NCBI RefSeq assembly: GCF_001692445.1
Contig: NZ_MAQA01000005.1
Span: forward strand, 1-64,000
Direction: 5' to 3'
DNA from: Oerskovia enterophila
GTDB lineage: Bacteria; Actinomycetota; Actinomycetes; Actinomycetales; Cellulomonadaceae
DNA: 64,000 bases
The position numbers and the translations under genes are program-made. Below the pieces are notes generated by a model. The model had not been told where the DNA came from and did not search any database. It saw only the letters and a list, made by a program, of their open reading frames with translations. Numbering within the stretch: the stretch's first letter is position 1; each line of letters opens with the position of its first letter. Below are positions 50,147 through 58,828 of the stretch, piece after piece.

Positions 50147-50203
50147 CGAGATGCGGCAAACGGGGGTCGAATCGCTGAGAAGACCCCCGTTGGCCGCATC
50201 TCG
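50147..50203. repeat. 57-nt palindromic repeat, copy D
   Basis: 22-nt arms (50147-50168 and 50182-50203) with one mismatch, and spacer GAATCGCTGAGAA nearly identical to that of copy A. It lies between the convergent sdpI-like and cebR genes. The remaining 98 nt before cebR show nothing definite. Confidence 0.85.
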
Positions 50204-50301
50204 CGGGGCGAGGCTCGGGAGTGGTGGGACGTGCGCAGACGCTCACCCCCGACGGGAGAGGTCTGGTACGGACGCGTGCCGGATACCGCCACTGCCTGCT
50301 G

Positions 50302-51318
50302 TCAGTCCGACGCCCCGCGGATGAGCTCGGGGGAGAAGACGCGTGCCGACTCCTTCACGGGGCGGCCGGCGATGAGGTCGAGGAGCATGCCGGTCGCAGC
50401 CTTGACCATCTCCACCACGGGGTTCTGGACCGTCGTCAGGGCGGGGCTCGTGGTCGCGGCGACGCCCAGGTTGTCGAAGCCGACCACCGCGACGTCGCCC
50501 GGCACGGACCTGCCCCGGGCGCGCAGGACGCGCAGCGCGCCCTCGGCCATGAGGTCCGACGCGGCGAAGACCGCGTCGATGTCCGGGTGGCGGTCGAGGA
50601 GCTCCTCCATGGCTGCCGCCCCGCCTGCCGCGGCGAAGTCCCCGTAGGCGATCGCGTCGTCGGGCAGGCCCGCCGAGCCCAGGGCCGCGCGCCACCCCGC
50701 GAGGCGGTCCACCGCGGCGGTCATGTCCTGCGGTCCGGCGATCGTCGCGATGCGGCGGTAGCCGCCGTCGAGCAGGCGCCGGGTCGCGATGCGACCACCC
50801 TCGACGTTGTCGACGTCGACGTAGACCAGGTCGTCCATCGCGGTGAAGGGGCGCCCGACGAACACCGCGGGCAGCGGCGAGGCGAGCACCGCCCCCTCGA
50901 GGTCGTCCTCGCGGTGGTGCGAGGTGATGATCGCGCCGTCGACGTGACCGCTGCGCAGGTAGCGCACGATCCGGCCCGCGTGCTCGTCGGGCCGGGCGAT
51001 GAGCAGCACGAGCTGCAGGTCCGTGGGGGCGAGGGCCGCACTGACCCCACGGAGCGTTCCCGAGAGGAACGGGTCCGTGAGGATGCGCTCGTCCGGCTCG
51101 GGTACGACGAGCGCGATCGAGTCGGTCCGTCGCGTCACGAGCGAGCGGGCCGCGCGGTTCGGGGTGTACCCGAGCTGGAGGACCGCGGCGTCGACGGCGG
51201 CCTGCGCCTCGGGAGAGACGCGCAGGCCGCCGTTGATCGCGCGGGACGCCGTCGAGCGGGACACGCCGGCGGTCTGGGCGACCTCGTCCAGGGTCGGCGC
51301 GGAACTCAAGGTGCTCAT
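50302..51318 (-). CDS. cebR: CebR-type LacI repressor of cellobiose use
   Basis: The 338-residue regulator has a LacI helix-turn-helix (TLDEVAQTAGVSRSTASRAINGGLRVS) and a sugar-binding core (SIALVVPEPDERILTDPFLSG, DGAIITSHHREDD, VAVVGFDNLGVAATTSPALTTVQNP). It is the last gene of the cebEFG-beta-glucosidase cluster, and three sites matching the known CebR operator lie before cebE, so its identity is well supported. Start ATG 51318 (MSTLSSAPT); GATACT (minus strand, complement of 51325-51330) lies 6 nt before it, suggesting a separate leaderless transcript as well as operon expression. Confidence 0.9.
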   Translation of the reverse strand: MSTLSSAPTLDEVAQTAGVSRSTASRAINGGLRVSPEAQAAVDAAVLQLGYTPNRAARSLVTRRTDSIALVVPEPDERILTDPFLSGTLRGVSAALAPTDLQLVLLIARPDEHAGRIVRYLRSGHVDGAIITSHHREDDLEGAVLASPLPAVFVGRPFTAMDDLVYVDVDNVEGGRIATRRLLDGGYRRIATIAGPQDMTAAVDRLAGWRAALGSAGLPDDAIAYGDFAAAGGAAAMEELLDRHPDIDAVFAASDLMAEGALRVLRARGRSVPGDVAVVGFDNLGVAATTSPALTTVQNPVVEMVKAATGMLLDLIAGRPVKESARVFSPELIRGASD

Positions 51319-51375
51319 GGTCTCAGTATCCTGCCAGGCCACGATGAGAGAACTGCCACGATCGGCGTCGACGCG

Positions 51376-52827
51376 CTAGGAGCGCGCGGGGACGGCGTTG
51401 TCGGCCGCCACCTGGGCGAACCACCGACCGCTGGCCTTGACCGTGCGCTCCTGGGTCTCGTAGTCGACCCGGACGACCCCGAACCGCTTCGAGTAGCCCC
51501 ACGACCACTCGAAGTTGTCCAGGAGCGACCACGCGAAGTAGCCGCGCACGTCGGCGCCGTCGACGATCGCGTCCTTGACGGCCCGCAGGTGGGCGTCGAA
51601 GAACTCGAGGCGGTTCTGGTCGTCGACCGACCCGTCGGCCTCCACGACGTCGTCGTAGGCGCAGCCGTTCTCGGTGATGTAGAGCGGCACTCCCGCGGGA
51701 CCCGTGTAGTCCGCCTGGAGGCGGTTGAGCAGGCGCGTCAGGCCCTCGGGCTGGATCTCCCAGTTCTGGTCCGTGACGGGCAGACCGCGCGGGTGGTTGA
51801 ACACGCCGTCGGCGGCCGGGTAGGGGCTCGACGTCCTGCGCTCGACCGGGGCGTCGCCCACGAGCTCGGTGCTCGCGGGACGCGAGGAGACGAGCTCGCC
51901 GTGGTAGTAGTTCACCCCGAGCGCGTCGATGGGCGACGAGATGATCGCCAGGTCGCCGTCCTGGATGTGGTCCGTGAAGCCGTACTGCGCGACGTCCGCG
52001 AGGACGTCGGCCGGGTACTCGCCCTTGATGACCGGGTCGAGGAAGATGCGGTTGAACTGACCGTCGATGCGGCGGGCCGCGTCGACGTCGCCCGCGTCGT
52101 CGGGGTCGACCGGGTCGGCGACCGTGAAGTTGAGCGTGATCCCGAGGTTCGCCTCGGGGGCCCGCTCACGCAACGCCTGGACCGCGAGGCCGTGGCCGAG
52201 CAGCAGGTGGTGCGCCGCGGCGAGCCCGTCGGGCCGGCTCTGGCGCCCGGGGGCGTGGATGCCGCCCGTGTACCCGAGGAAGGCCGAGCACCAGGGCTCG
52301 TTGAGAGTCGTCCAGACCCCGACCCGGTCGCCGAGCGCCTCGTGCATCGTCACGGCGTAGTCGGCGAACCGGTAGGCCGTGTCGCGGTTGGTCCACCCGC
52401 CCTGGTCCTCGATCGCCTGCGGGAGGTCCCAGTGGTACAGCGTGATCCAGGGCAGGAGGTCCTTGGCGAGCAGCTCGTCGACGAGGCGCGAGTAGAAGTC
52501 GAGCCCCTTCTGGTTGACCGCTCCGCCGCCGGGCTGCACGCGTGCCCAGGAGGACGAGAACCGGTACGTGTCCAGGTTCAGGTCGGCCAGGAGCGCGACG
52601 TCCTCGCGGTAGCGGTGGTAGTGGTCGCACGCGACCTCGCCGTCGTCGCCACCCAGGACGGCGCCCGGGATCCGGCAGAACGTGTCCCAGACGGAGTCCT
52701 CGCGGCCGTCGGTGTGCGCGGCCCCCTCGATCTGGAACGCGGCCGTGGCGGCGCCCCAGAGGAATCCCTCGGGGAACGGGACGCGCCCCGTGGTGCCCAG
52801 GGTGCGGGGCGTGATGATCTCGGTCAT
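51376..52827 (-). CDS. GH1 beta-glucosidase
   Basis: A cytoplasmic enzyme of 483 residues that splits imported cellobiose to glucose. GH1 signatures are FLWGAATAAFQIEGAA, WITLYHWDLPQAIEDQGGW, the acid/base Glu in TTLNEPWCSAFLGYTGG, the nucleophile Glu in LYITENGCAYDD, and the C-terminal GYFAWSLLDNFEWSWGYSKRFGVVRVDY. Its ATG overlaps the cebG stop, placing it fourth in the operon. No secretion signal is present, as expected for hydrolysis after uptake. Confidence 0.95.
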   Translation of the reverse strand: MTEIITPRTLGTTGRVPFPEGFLWGAATAAFQIEGAAHTDGREDSVWDTFCRIPGAVLGGDDGEVACDHYHRYREDVALLADLNLDTYRFSSSWARVQPGGGAVNQKGLDFYSRLVDELLAKDLLPWITLYHWDLPQAIEDQGGWTNRDTAYRFADYAVTMHEALGDRVGVWTTLNEPWCSAFLGYTGGIHAPGRQSRPDGLAAAHHLLLGHGLAVQALRERAPEANLGITLNFTVADPVDPDDAGDVDAARRIDGQFNRIFLDPVIKGEYPADVLADVAQYGFTDHIQDGDLAIISSPIDALGVNYYHGELVSSRPASTELVGDAPVERRTSSPYPAADGVFNHPRGLPVTDQNWEIQPEGLTRLLNRLQADYTGPAGVPLYITENGCAYDDVVEADGSVDDQNRLEFFDAHLRAVKDAIVDGADVRGYFAWSLLDNFEWSWGYSKRFGVVRVDYETQERTVKASGRWFAQVAADNAVPARS

Positions 52828-53753
52828 CCCTTGACAGCTCCTTGCATGATGCCGGCGACCAGCTGGCGACCGGTGAAGATGAACAGCACGATCAACGGCA
52901 GGGTCACGAGGAACACTCCTGCCATGACGAGCGAGTAGTCCACGAAGTAGTTCGCCTGGAGAGAGCGCACCACGAGCGGCAACGTCGGGTTCTCCTGGTT
53001 CAACACGATGGACGGCCAGAAGAAGTTCGTCCACTGCTGGACGAACGTGAACAGCCCGAGCATCGCCGCGGCGGGCCGTGCCGCGGGCAGCGCGATCGAC
53101 CAGAACGTCCGGAACATCGACGCACCGTCGACGCGTGCGGCCTCGATGAGCTCGTACGGCAGCGACTCGGACAGGTACTGGGTCATCCAGAACACGCCGA
53201 ACGCCGTGACGAGCGCCGGCACGATCACGGCCTGCAGCTTCCCGATCCACCCCAGGTCCGACATGAGGATGAACATGGGGATCACGCCGAGCTGGGTCGG
53301 CACGGCCATGGTCGCGATGACGAAGACCAGCAGGGGCCCCCGGCCGCGGAAACGGAGCTTGGCGAACGAGTAGCCCGCGAGCGTCGAGAACAGCACCACG
53401 GACAGCGAGGTGATGACCGCGATGATGACCGAGTTCGTGAACGCCTTCCAGAAGTTGATCGCGCTCGAGCCGACCACCTCGGCGAACTGGGTGAACAGGC
53501 TCATGTCCGGCAGGAGCTGCGGCAGCGCGCTCTTGGAGATCTCCTCGGGGGTCGAGGAGCCCAGGATGAGCGTGAAGTACAGCGGGAAGACCGAGACCAG
53601 CAGCACGAGCCCGAGGACCGTGTAGGTGATCCAGCCCGGGCGGCGGGTGTAGCCGCCCGTGCCCTTGCGGACGGGGCGACGGTTCGGGCGGCGGGCCGCG
53701 GCGCGAGCGGCGCCGGCTCCGGCGGTCTGCGCGACGACGGGGATCGAGCTCAT
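52824..53753 (-). CDS. cebG: Cellobiose ABC transporter permease CebG-like
   Basis: A MalG-type permease of 309 residues with six helices after a 40-residue basic N-terminus (RPNRRPVRKGTGGYTRRPGW). Markers are ITYTVLGLVLLVSVFPLYFTLILGS, ATMAVPTQLGVIPMFILM and the EAA loop YELIEAARVDGASMFRTFWSIALP. It overlaps cebF upstream and the beta-glucosidase downstream by 4 nt each. It needs a shared ATPase such as MsiK, not in the window. Confidence 0.92.
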   Translation of the reverse strand: MSSIPVVAQTAGAGAARAAARRPNRRPVRKGTGGYTRRPGWITYTVLGLVLLVSVFPLYFTLILGSSTPEEISKSALPQLLPDMSLFTQFAEVVGSSAINFWKAFTNSVIIAVITSLSVVLFSTLAGYSFAKLRFRGRGPLLVFVIATMAVPTQLGVIPMFILMSDLGWIGKLQAVIVPALVTAFGVFWMTQYLSESLPYELIEAARVDGASMFRTFWSIALPAARPAAAMLGLFTFVQQWTNFFWPSIVLNQENPTLPLVVRSLQANYFVDYSLVMAGVFLVTLPLIVLFIFTGRQLVAGIMQGAVKG

Positions 53754-54877
53754 CGCTTCTTCCGTTCGTTCGGAGCGCCCGTGGGCGCGCTGGTGCTGCG
53801 GGCGGGGGCACCGCTGGGTCGGCCGGAGGCGTTCTGCGCGCGGACGGCCGCGGCAGCGGCCTTGCGTCGGGCACGCTGGACGCCGCGGGGGACCTTCTTG
53901 CTGGGGCCCGACGTCGAGATGCTCCGCGTGATCGCGAAGTTCACCAGGCCGATGAGCAGGATGACGATGAACAGGATCCAGGCGATCGCGGCCGCACGGC
54001 CGAAGTTCTTCTGGTTGCCCCACGCGACGTCGTAGAGGTAGAGCACGGTCGTCATCCACTGCCGGTCGGCGCCGCCGAGCCCCTGGGCGTCGAACGCACG
54101 GACCTCGTCGAAGATCTGCAGGCCGCCGATGGTCGAGGTGATGATGACGAAGATGATCGTGGCGCGGATCTGCGGGACGGTCACGGAGAAGAACTGGCGG
54201 AAGCGTCCGGCGCCGTCGATGATCGCAGCCTCGTAGAGCTCGCGCGGGACGGCCTGCATCGCGGCGAGGAAGATCAGCGCGTTGTAGCCGGTCCAGCGGA
54301 AGTTGACCATCGAGGCGATCGCGACGTGGCTCGCGAGCGTGTCGGCGTGCCAGCGGATGGGGTCGATCCCGAACGTCCCGAGCACTCCGTTGATGAGGCC
54401 GTACTGGTCGGCGAAGAGGCGCCCGAAGATGAGGCTGACCGCGATGGGGGCCACGACGTAGGGCAGCAGGACCCCCATGCGCCAGAACGTGGCCGCGCGC
54501 AGGTTCTGGTCGAGCAGGGCCGCGATGATGATCGCGCAGATCACCTGCGGGACAGAGGACAGCAGGAAGATCGAGAAGGTGTTGCGCAGCGACTTCCAGA
54601 AGGTGGGCTGCGCGAGCACGTCGGTGAAGTTCTGCAGGCCGACGAAGTCTCCCTGTCCGCCCAGCAGGTTCCACTCGTGGACCGACACGAACGCCGTGTA
54701 GATCAGCGGGAAGAGCCCCGTGATGGCGAAGAGGATGAAGAACGGGGAGATGTAGAGGTAGGGGGAGAGCTTGACGTCCCAGCGGCCGAGCCGCTGGGAG
54801 AAGCCGACGCGGCGCGAGGAGCGGCGCGGCGGTTCGCCGAGGCCCTGGGAGGGCTGGGTGGGAGAAAGGACGGTCAT
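53750..54877 (-). CDS. cebF: Cellobiose ABC transporter permease CebF-like
   Basis: A MalF-type permease of 375 residues. The N-terminal 55 residues are soluble; membrane helices begin SPYLYISPFFILFAITGLFPLIYT. The EAA loop is LYEAAIIDGAGRFRQFFSVTVPQIRA. An Arg/Ala/Lys/Ser-rich C-terminal tail of about 50 residues (KKVPRGVQRARRKAAAAAV and beyond) is unusually long and probably disordered. ATG 54877 follows AGGAAAG. Confidence 0.92.
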   Translation of the reverse strand: MTVLSPTQPSQGLGEPPRRSSRRVGFSQRLGRWDVKLSPYLYISPFFILFAITGLFPLIYTAFVSVHEWNLLGGQGDFVGLQNFTDVLAQPTFWKSLRNTFSIFLLSSVPQVICAIIIAALLDQNLRAATFWRMGVLLPYVVAPIAVSLIFGRLFADQYGLINGVLGTFGIDPIRWHADTLASHVAIASMVNFRWTGYNALIFLAAMQAVPRELYEAAIIDGAGRFRQFFSVTVPQIRATIIFVIITSTIGGLQIFDEVRAFDAQGLGGADRQWMTTVLYLYDVAWGNQKNFGRAAAIAWILFIVILLIGLVNFAITRSISTSGPSKKVPRGVQRARRKAAAAAVRAQNASGRPSGAPARSTSAPTGAPNERKKR

Positions 54878-54939
54878 CTGACTTTCCTGTGCTGGGTCGA
54901 GCTGGGACGCGGTGCCCGACGGCGGGCTGGGGCGTGGGA

Positions 54940-54974
54940 GCGCGGGGTGACCTCCCGGAGAGGTCACCCCGCGC
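54940..54974 (-). other. Hairpin between cebE and cebF
   Basis: A perfect 15-bp stem (GCGCGGGGTGACCTC and its complement) with 5-nt loop, 6 nt after the cebE stop. It occupies the same place as the hairpin in the alpha-glucosidase operon and probably sets binding protein above permease. Confidence 0.75.
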
Positions 54975-54980
54975 ACCGGA

Positions 54981-56315
54981 TCAGCTCAGGCCCAGGTCCT
55001 TGTAGGCCTGGACTGCCTTGTCCCACGACGCCTGGGCGTCGGCGGTCTTCTCGACGTCGACGCGCTTGATGGCGTCCTGGACCGTCTGGTGGATCGCGAA
55101 GTAGTTCGCGCCCTTGAACGGGGCCCCGTCGATCGCGAGCGCACGGTTGACGAAGATGGTGCCGACCGGTGCGTCGTTGAAGAACTCGTTGGTGAAGGAC
55201 TGCACGGCGTCGGACTCCTGCGCCTCGATCTGCGAGGGGAAGGTGCCGGCGTTGGTGAACGCCGTGGTCTGCTGCGCGGGGTCGGTCAGCCAGGCGGCGA
55301 GCTCCTTGGCGGCGTCGGCGTTCTTGCCCGACGCGGGGACCGTGAGGAACGAGCCGCCCCAGTTGAGGCCGCCGCCGGGGAAGACGTCAGCGACGTTCCA
55401 GCCGGTCACGCCACCCGAGCGCTCCTCGACCGGGCCGGTCATCCATGCGGGGCAGATCATCGTGGCGAAGCCGTTGTTCTGGAACGCGGCGTCCCAGTCG
55501 GCGCTCCACTGCTCGAGCCCGGCGGACAGGCCGTTGGTGGCCGACTGCTCGACGACCGTGTTGTAGATGTCCTGGATCGCGGTGTTGGTCGCGAGGTCCT
55601 TGGGCGTGCCGTCGGACTCCTCGTAGGCGTTGTCGATCTGGTTGACCATGCCCTGGGAGATCGACATCGCGCTGTCGTACCAGGCGGCGTCGCTCGCGGC
55701 CGTGAAGGTGGCGCCCGCGGCGAAGTAGTCGTCCCAGGTCGCGTCGGTCCCGCCGAGGAGCTCGGCGACGGCTGCCGGGTCGGTCGGGAGGCCTGCGGCC
55801 TCGAACAGGTCCTGGCGGTAGCAGATGGCGCTCGGGCCGATGTCGGTGCCGTAGCCGATGACCTTGCCGTCGGGGGTCGTGGCCTGCTGGACCTTCCAGT
55901 CCACCCAGCGCCCGTCGAGCGAGGCATCGGTCAGGTCGGTGAAGAGGTCGGGGTACTGCATGAGCTCGGGGAGCCAGTCGACCTCGATCGCCTCGATGTC
56001 GGCCAGTCCGTCGCCACCGGCGGCGAGCTTGGTCGTGAGGTTGGTGCGTGCGTCCTCGGACTTCGCGGCCTTGGTCTGCTTGACCGTGACGTTGGGGTGC
56101 TCGGCGGTGTACGCCGCAAGGAGCTCGTCGGTGTAGCCGAAGTCGTTGAACGTGGCGACGGTGAGGGTGATCTTCTCGCCGTCGGAGGAACCGCTGCTGT
56201 CGTCCGACGAGCCGGAGCCCGAGGAGCAGGCGGTGAGGGTGAGGGTGAGGGCCGCGAGCCCTGCGACGGCGGCGGTTGCCGTGCGGGTGCGGGTCGGACG
56301 GGTGCTGCTCAGCAC
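54981..56315 (-). CDS. cebE: Cellobiose-binding lipoprotein CebE-like
   Basis: A family-1 solute-binding lipoprotein of 444 residues. The lipobox LTAC gives cysteine 30, then a Ser/Gly/Asp linker. Mature features are TLTVATFNDFGYTDELLAAYTAEHPNVTVKQ, YGTDIGPSAICYRQDLFEAAGLP, FATMICPAWMTGPVEE and GGSFLTVPASGKNADAAKELAAWLTDP. It catches cellobiose or cello-oligosaccharides for CebFG. GTG 56315 is chosen because AAGGGAG precedes it; the frame is open to 56390 but that would run over the operators. Confidence 0.92.
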   Translation of the reverse strand: MLSSTRPTRTRTATAAVAGLAALTLTLTACSSGSGSSDDSSGSSDGEKITLTVATFNDFGYTDELLAAYTAEHPNVTVKQTKAAKSEDARTNLTTKLAAGGDGLADIEAIEVDWLPELMQYPDLFTDLTDASLDGRWVDWKVQQATTPDGKVIGYGTDIGPSAICYRQDLFEAAGLPTDPAAVAELLGGTDATWDDYFAAGATFTAASDAAWYDSAMSISQGMVNQIDNAYEESDGTPKDLATNTAIQDIYNTVVEQSATNGLSAGLEQWSADWDAAFQNNGFATMICPAWMTGPVEERSGGVTGWNVADVFPGGGLNWGGSFLTVPASGKNADAAKELAAWLTDPAQQTTAFTNAGTFPSQIEAQESDAVQSFTNEFFNDAPVGTIFVNRALAIDGAPFKGANYFAIHQTVQDAIKRVDVEKTADAQASWDKAVQAYKDLGLS

Positions 56316-56341
56316 GATGACTCCCTTGTCGATGATCGGCG

Positions 56342-56355
56342 TGGCAGCGCTTCCA
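56342..56355. promoter_or_regulatory. CebR operator 1
   Basis: TGGCAGCGCTTCCA, two differences from the CebR consensus TGGGAGCGCTCCCA. It lies in the cebE leader downstream of the promoter, where bound repressor blocks elongation. Confidence 0.7.
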
Positions 56356-56365
56356 CGGTCAGGGG

Positions 56366-56379
56366 TGGTAGCGCTCCCA
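56366..56379. promoter_or_regulatory. CebR operator 2
   Basis: TGGTAGCGCTCCCA, one difference from the consensus, the strongest of the three. It lies at or just beyond the expected transcription start. Confidence 0.8.
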
Positions 56380-56391
56380 CGAAGTGCCACG

Positions 56392-56421
56392 ATGGTGGCC
56401 CGCCGCCTCTGGGGATGTCAA
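56392..56421 (-). promoter_or_regulatory. cebE promoter
   Basis: On the minus strand a consensus -35 TTGACA (complement of 56416-56421) is followed after 18 nt by a poor -10, CACCAT (complement of 56392-56397). Operators flank it on both sides. Confidence 0.5.
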
Positions 56422-56444
56422 CCTCGTGACGTGACATCTCGTCG

Positions 56445-56458
56445 TGGAAACGCTCCCA
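56445..56458. promoter_or_regulatory. CebR operator 3
   Basis: TGGAAACGCTCCCA, two differences from the consensus, upstream of the -35 box. Together with operators 1 and 2 it would allow DNA looping over the promoter. Confidence 0.6.
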
Positions 56459-56600
56459 CGCGCATGTTCGTGCAGGTCAGCGCGTTGTGGTCGCGTCGAC
56501 CGTTCCCCAATCGTTATTGGTTACCGACCGCCTGGAAAGTAATATGGACGGTCGTTCAACTCTGCTCGCGGCGTTGAACGGGCCGACGATCGCGCAGGCC

Positions 56601-57107
56601 TCAGGGGGCCGTGAGCCACTCCACGCCGGCCTGCTCCTCCGACGTGAGGGTCGCGCGGACCGCCCCGGCCGCGGCCTCCTCGACGGCTGCCGCGAACAGG
56701 GGGACCGTGGCCTTGAGCTCGCCGTCGTACGCGTGCCGTGTGCCGCCGTCGGGCAGGGCCTCGAGCGTGACCGTGCCGGTCATGCGCACGGGCGCTCCCG
56801 TGATCTCGAGCGAGACCGTGCCGCGCCGGACGCCGCCGTCCGCGGGCTCCCACACCTCGGCCTGGCGGACCTCGAGCGCGTTGCCCACGAACGCGCGCAG
56901 GTGACCCGGGATCTGGTCCGTGGGCAGCGTGCGCCGCACGACCACCGAGAAGCCCTCGTCGATCGAGCCCGTCACGTCGGCGAGCTCCACGAGGGCCTGC
57001 GGGCCGCCCGTGCGCTGTGCGCGCCAGCGGACGAAGGCCTCGCTCGCGAGCATCCGGGTGACCTCGTCGAGACCGGCGGGGTAGTGCAGATCGACGCTCA
57101 GGTGCAC
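56601..57107 (-). CDS. DUF2505 (SRPBCC-fold) protein
   Basis: The 168-residue protein has the START/SRPBCC helix-grip layout of DUF2505: LSVDLHYPAGLDEVTRMLASEAFVRWRA at the N-terminus, a run of beta strands (SVVVRRTLPTDQIPGHLRAFVGNALEVRQAEVW) and a long C-terminal helix (FAAAVEEAAAGAVRATLTSEEQAGVEWL). It should bind a hydrophobic small molecule; none is known. GTG 57107 follows GAGGAGA. It is divergent from pdtaS, and that pairing recurs in actinobacteria as far as I recall. Confidence 0.85.
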   Translation of the reverse strand: MHLSVDLHYPAGLDEVTRMLASEAFVRWRAQRTGGPQALVELADVTGSIDEGFSVVVRRTLPTDQIPGHLRAFVGNALEVRQAEVWEPADGGVRRGTVSLEITGAPVRMTGTVTLEALPDGGTRHAYDGELKATVPLFAAAVEEAAAGAVRATLTSEEQAGVEWLTAP

Positions 57108-57208
57108 AGGTTCTCCTCGGGACGTGCTGACCGGCGCGCAGGGTGCGCCAGGGAGTCCGACTCTACCGAAGGAGGGGCCCCGATCCCGTGAAGACGCCCA
57201 CGGATGCG

Positions 57209-57214
57209 TACGCT
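57209..57214 (+). promoter_or_regulatory. -10 box of leaderless pdtaS
   Basis: TACGCT lies 7 nt before GTG 57222; no ribosome site is visible. Confidence 0.45.
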
Positions 57215-57221
57215 GGGGCTC

Positions 57222-58718
57222 GTGTCTGCCATGAGTGACTTGATCTCCCGCCACGCCGAGCTGTCGCCTGCCGACAACGAATGGCTGCACCTGCTCGTCG
57301 GCGACTGGCAGGTGGTCTCCGACCTGGCCTTCGCGGACCTCGTCCTGTGGCTGCCCACCGACGACGGCAGCTTCGTCGCCGTCGCGCAGTGCCGGCCCAG
57401 CACCGGGGCCACGGTCCACTACGACGACATCGTCGGCTCGACCGCCCCCGAGGGGCAGCGACCCCAGCTCGAGCGGGCGCTGTCCGAGGCGCGGTCGCAG
57501 CGCTCGCGCGAGCCGCGCTGGTTCGGGGCGTACGCGGTGCGCGAGGAGGCCATCCCCGTCGTCCACAACGGGCACGCGATCGCCGTCGTCGCGCGCCAGA
57601 CCAACCTCGGGAGCGGGCGCACGCCCAGCCGCCTCGAGCTCAACTACGTCGAGGCCGCCGACGACCTCATCGCGATGATCTCCCGGGGCGAGTTCCCGGC
57701 GCCCAACGCCGCGACCGGCCCGCGTCGGGGCGCGCCCCGCGTGGGCGACGGCCTGATCCGCCTCAACTCCGAGGGCGAGGTCCTCTACGCGAGCCCCAAC
57801 GCGCTGAGCTGCTTCCACCGCCTCGGGGTGATCGGACCGCTCGTGGGCCGCTCGCTCATCGAGGTCACGACGGACCTCATCGAGCACCAGACACCCGTCG
57901 ACGAGTCCCTGCCGCTCGTGGTCATGGGCCGCGCCCCGTGGCGCACAGACATCGAGGCCCGCGGGGTCGCGCTCTCGCTGCGGGCCCTGCCGCTCACCGA
58001 GTCGGGGCAGCGGATCGGTGCGGTGCTGCTGTGTCGTGACGTCTCCGAGCTGCGCCGCCGTGAGCGCGAGCTCATCACCAAGGACGCGACGATCCGCGAG
58101 ATCCACCACCGGGTCAAGAACAACCTGCAGACGGTCGCGGCCCTGCTGCGGCTCCAGGCGCGCCGGATGGACGTGCCCGAGGCGCGCGCGGCCCTCGAGG
58201 AAGCCATGCGTCGCGTCGCGACCATCGCGCTGGTCCACGAGAGCCTCTCGCAGACCCTCGACGAGGAGGTCGAGTTCGACGACATGGGTGGGCGCGCGCT
58301 GCGCCTGGCCGCGGACGTGGCCTCGGCCGACACCAAGGTCCGCACGGTCCAGACCGGGAGCTTCGGACTGGTGCCGGCGGAGGACGCGACGCCGCTCGCG
58401 CTCGTCCTGACCGAGCTCGTGACCAACGCGGTCGAGCACGGGTTCTCGAACCGGACGAACGGGACGGTCGAGATCGACGCGCAGCGCGAGGGGTCGGCGT
58501 TGCGGATCATCGTCGCCGACGACGGGGTGGGCATGCCCGTGCCCGGGACCGAGCCCTCGGAGAAGCCCAAGAAGAGCGGCCTGGGCTCCCAGATCGTCGC
58601 GACGCTCGTGTCCAACGAGCTGGGCGGGACCATCGAGTGGTCCGATCGTCCGGGAGGCGGGACGCAGGTGGTGCTTCAGCTCGTGCTGCGTGACGGCGGG
58701 GGATCGCGCCAGGGGTGA
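57222..58718 (+). CDS. pdtaS: Sensor histidine kinase PdtaS
   Basis: A soluble 498-residue kinase that phosphorylates the RNA-binding antiterminator PdtaR in actinobacteria. An N-terminal GAF domain (about 10-150), a PAS domain (about 165-285, from GDGLIRLNSEGEVLYASPNAL), a HisKA_2 dimerisation helix with the phospho-accepting His in IREIHHRVKNNLQTVAALL, and an HATPase with LTELVTNAVEHGF, IVADDGVGMP and SGLGSQIVATLV are in order. No membrane helix is present. PdtaR is not in the window, as is usual for this pair. Confidence 0.93.
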   Translation: MSAMSDLISRHAELSPADNEWLHLLVGDWQVVSDLAFADLVLWLPTDDGSFVAVAQCRPSTGATVHYDDIVGSTAPEGQRPQLERALSEARSQRSREPRWFGAYAVREEAIPVVHNGHAIAVVARQTNLGSGRTPSRLELNYVEAADDLIAMISRGEFPAPNAATGPRRGAPRVGDGLIRLNSEGEVLYASPNALSCFHRLGVIGPLVGRSLIEVTTDLIEHQTPVDESLPLVVMGRAPWRTDIEARGVALSLRALPLTESGQRIGAVLLCRDVSELRRRERELITKDATIREIHHRVKNNLQTVAALLRLQARRMDVPEARAALEEAMRRVATIALVHESLSQTLDEEVEFDDMGGRALRLAADVASADTKVRTVQTGSFGLVPAEDATPLALVLTELVTNAVEHGFSNRTNGTVEIDAQREGSALRIIVADDGVGMPVPGTEPSEKPKKSGLGSQIVATLVSNELGGTIEWSDRPGGGTQVVLQLVLRDGGGSRQG

Positions 58719-58773
58719 CGAGCGCCTCGACGGAGAGGATCCAGAACGTCGACAATTCTCTTCCCGAGGCAAA

Positions 58774-58811
58774 CATAAAGGGCCGTCACCAGCAGGTGAC
58801 GGCCCTTTATG
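58774..58811. terminator. Bidirectional terminator between pdtaS and whiB
   Basis: Perfect 17-bp stem (58774-58790 with 58795-58811), loop AGCA. The arms end in TTTATG/CATAAA, giving U-rich tails in both directions. Confidence 0.85.
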
Positions 58812-58828
58812 AGAAAAGTATGTGAAGC

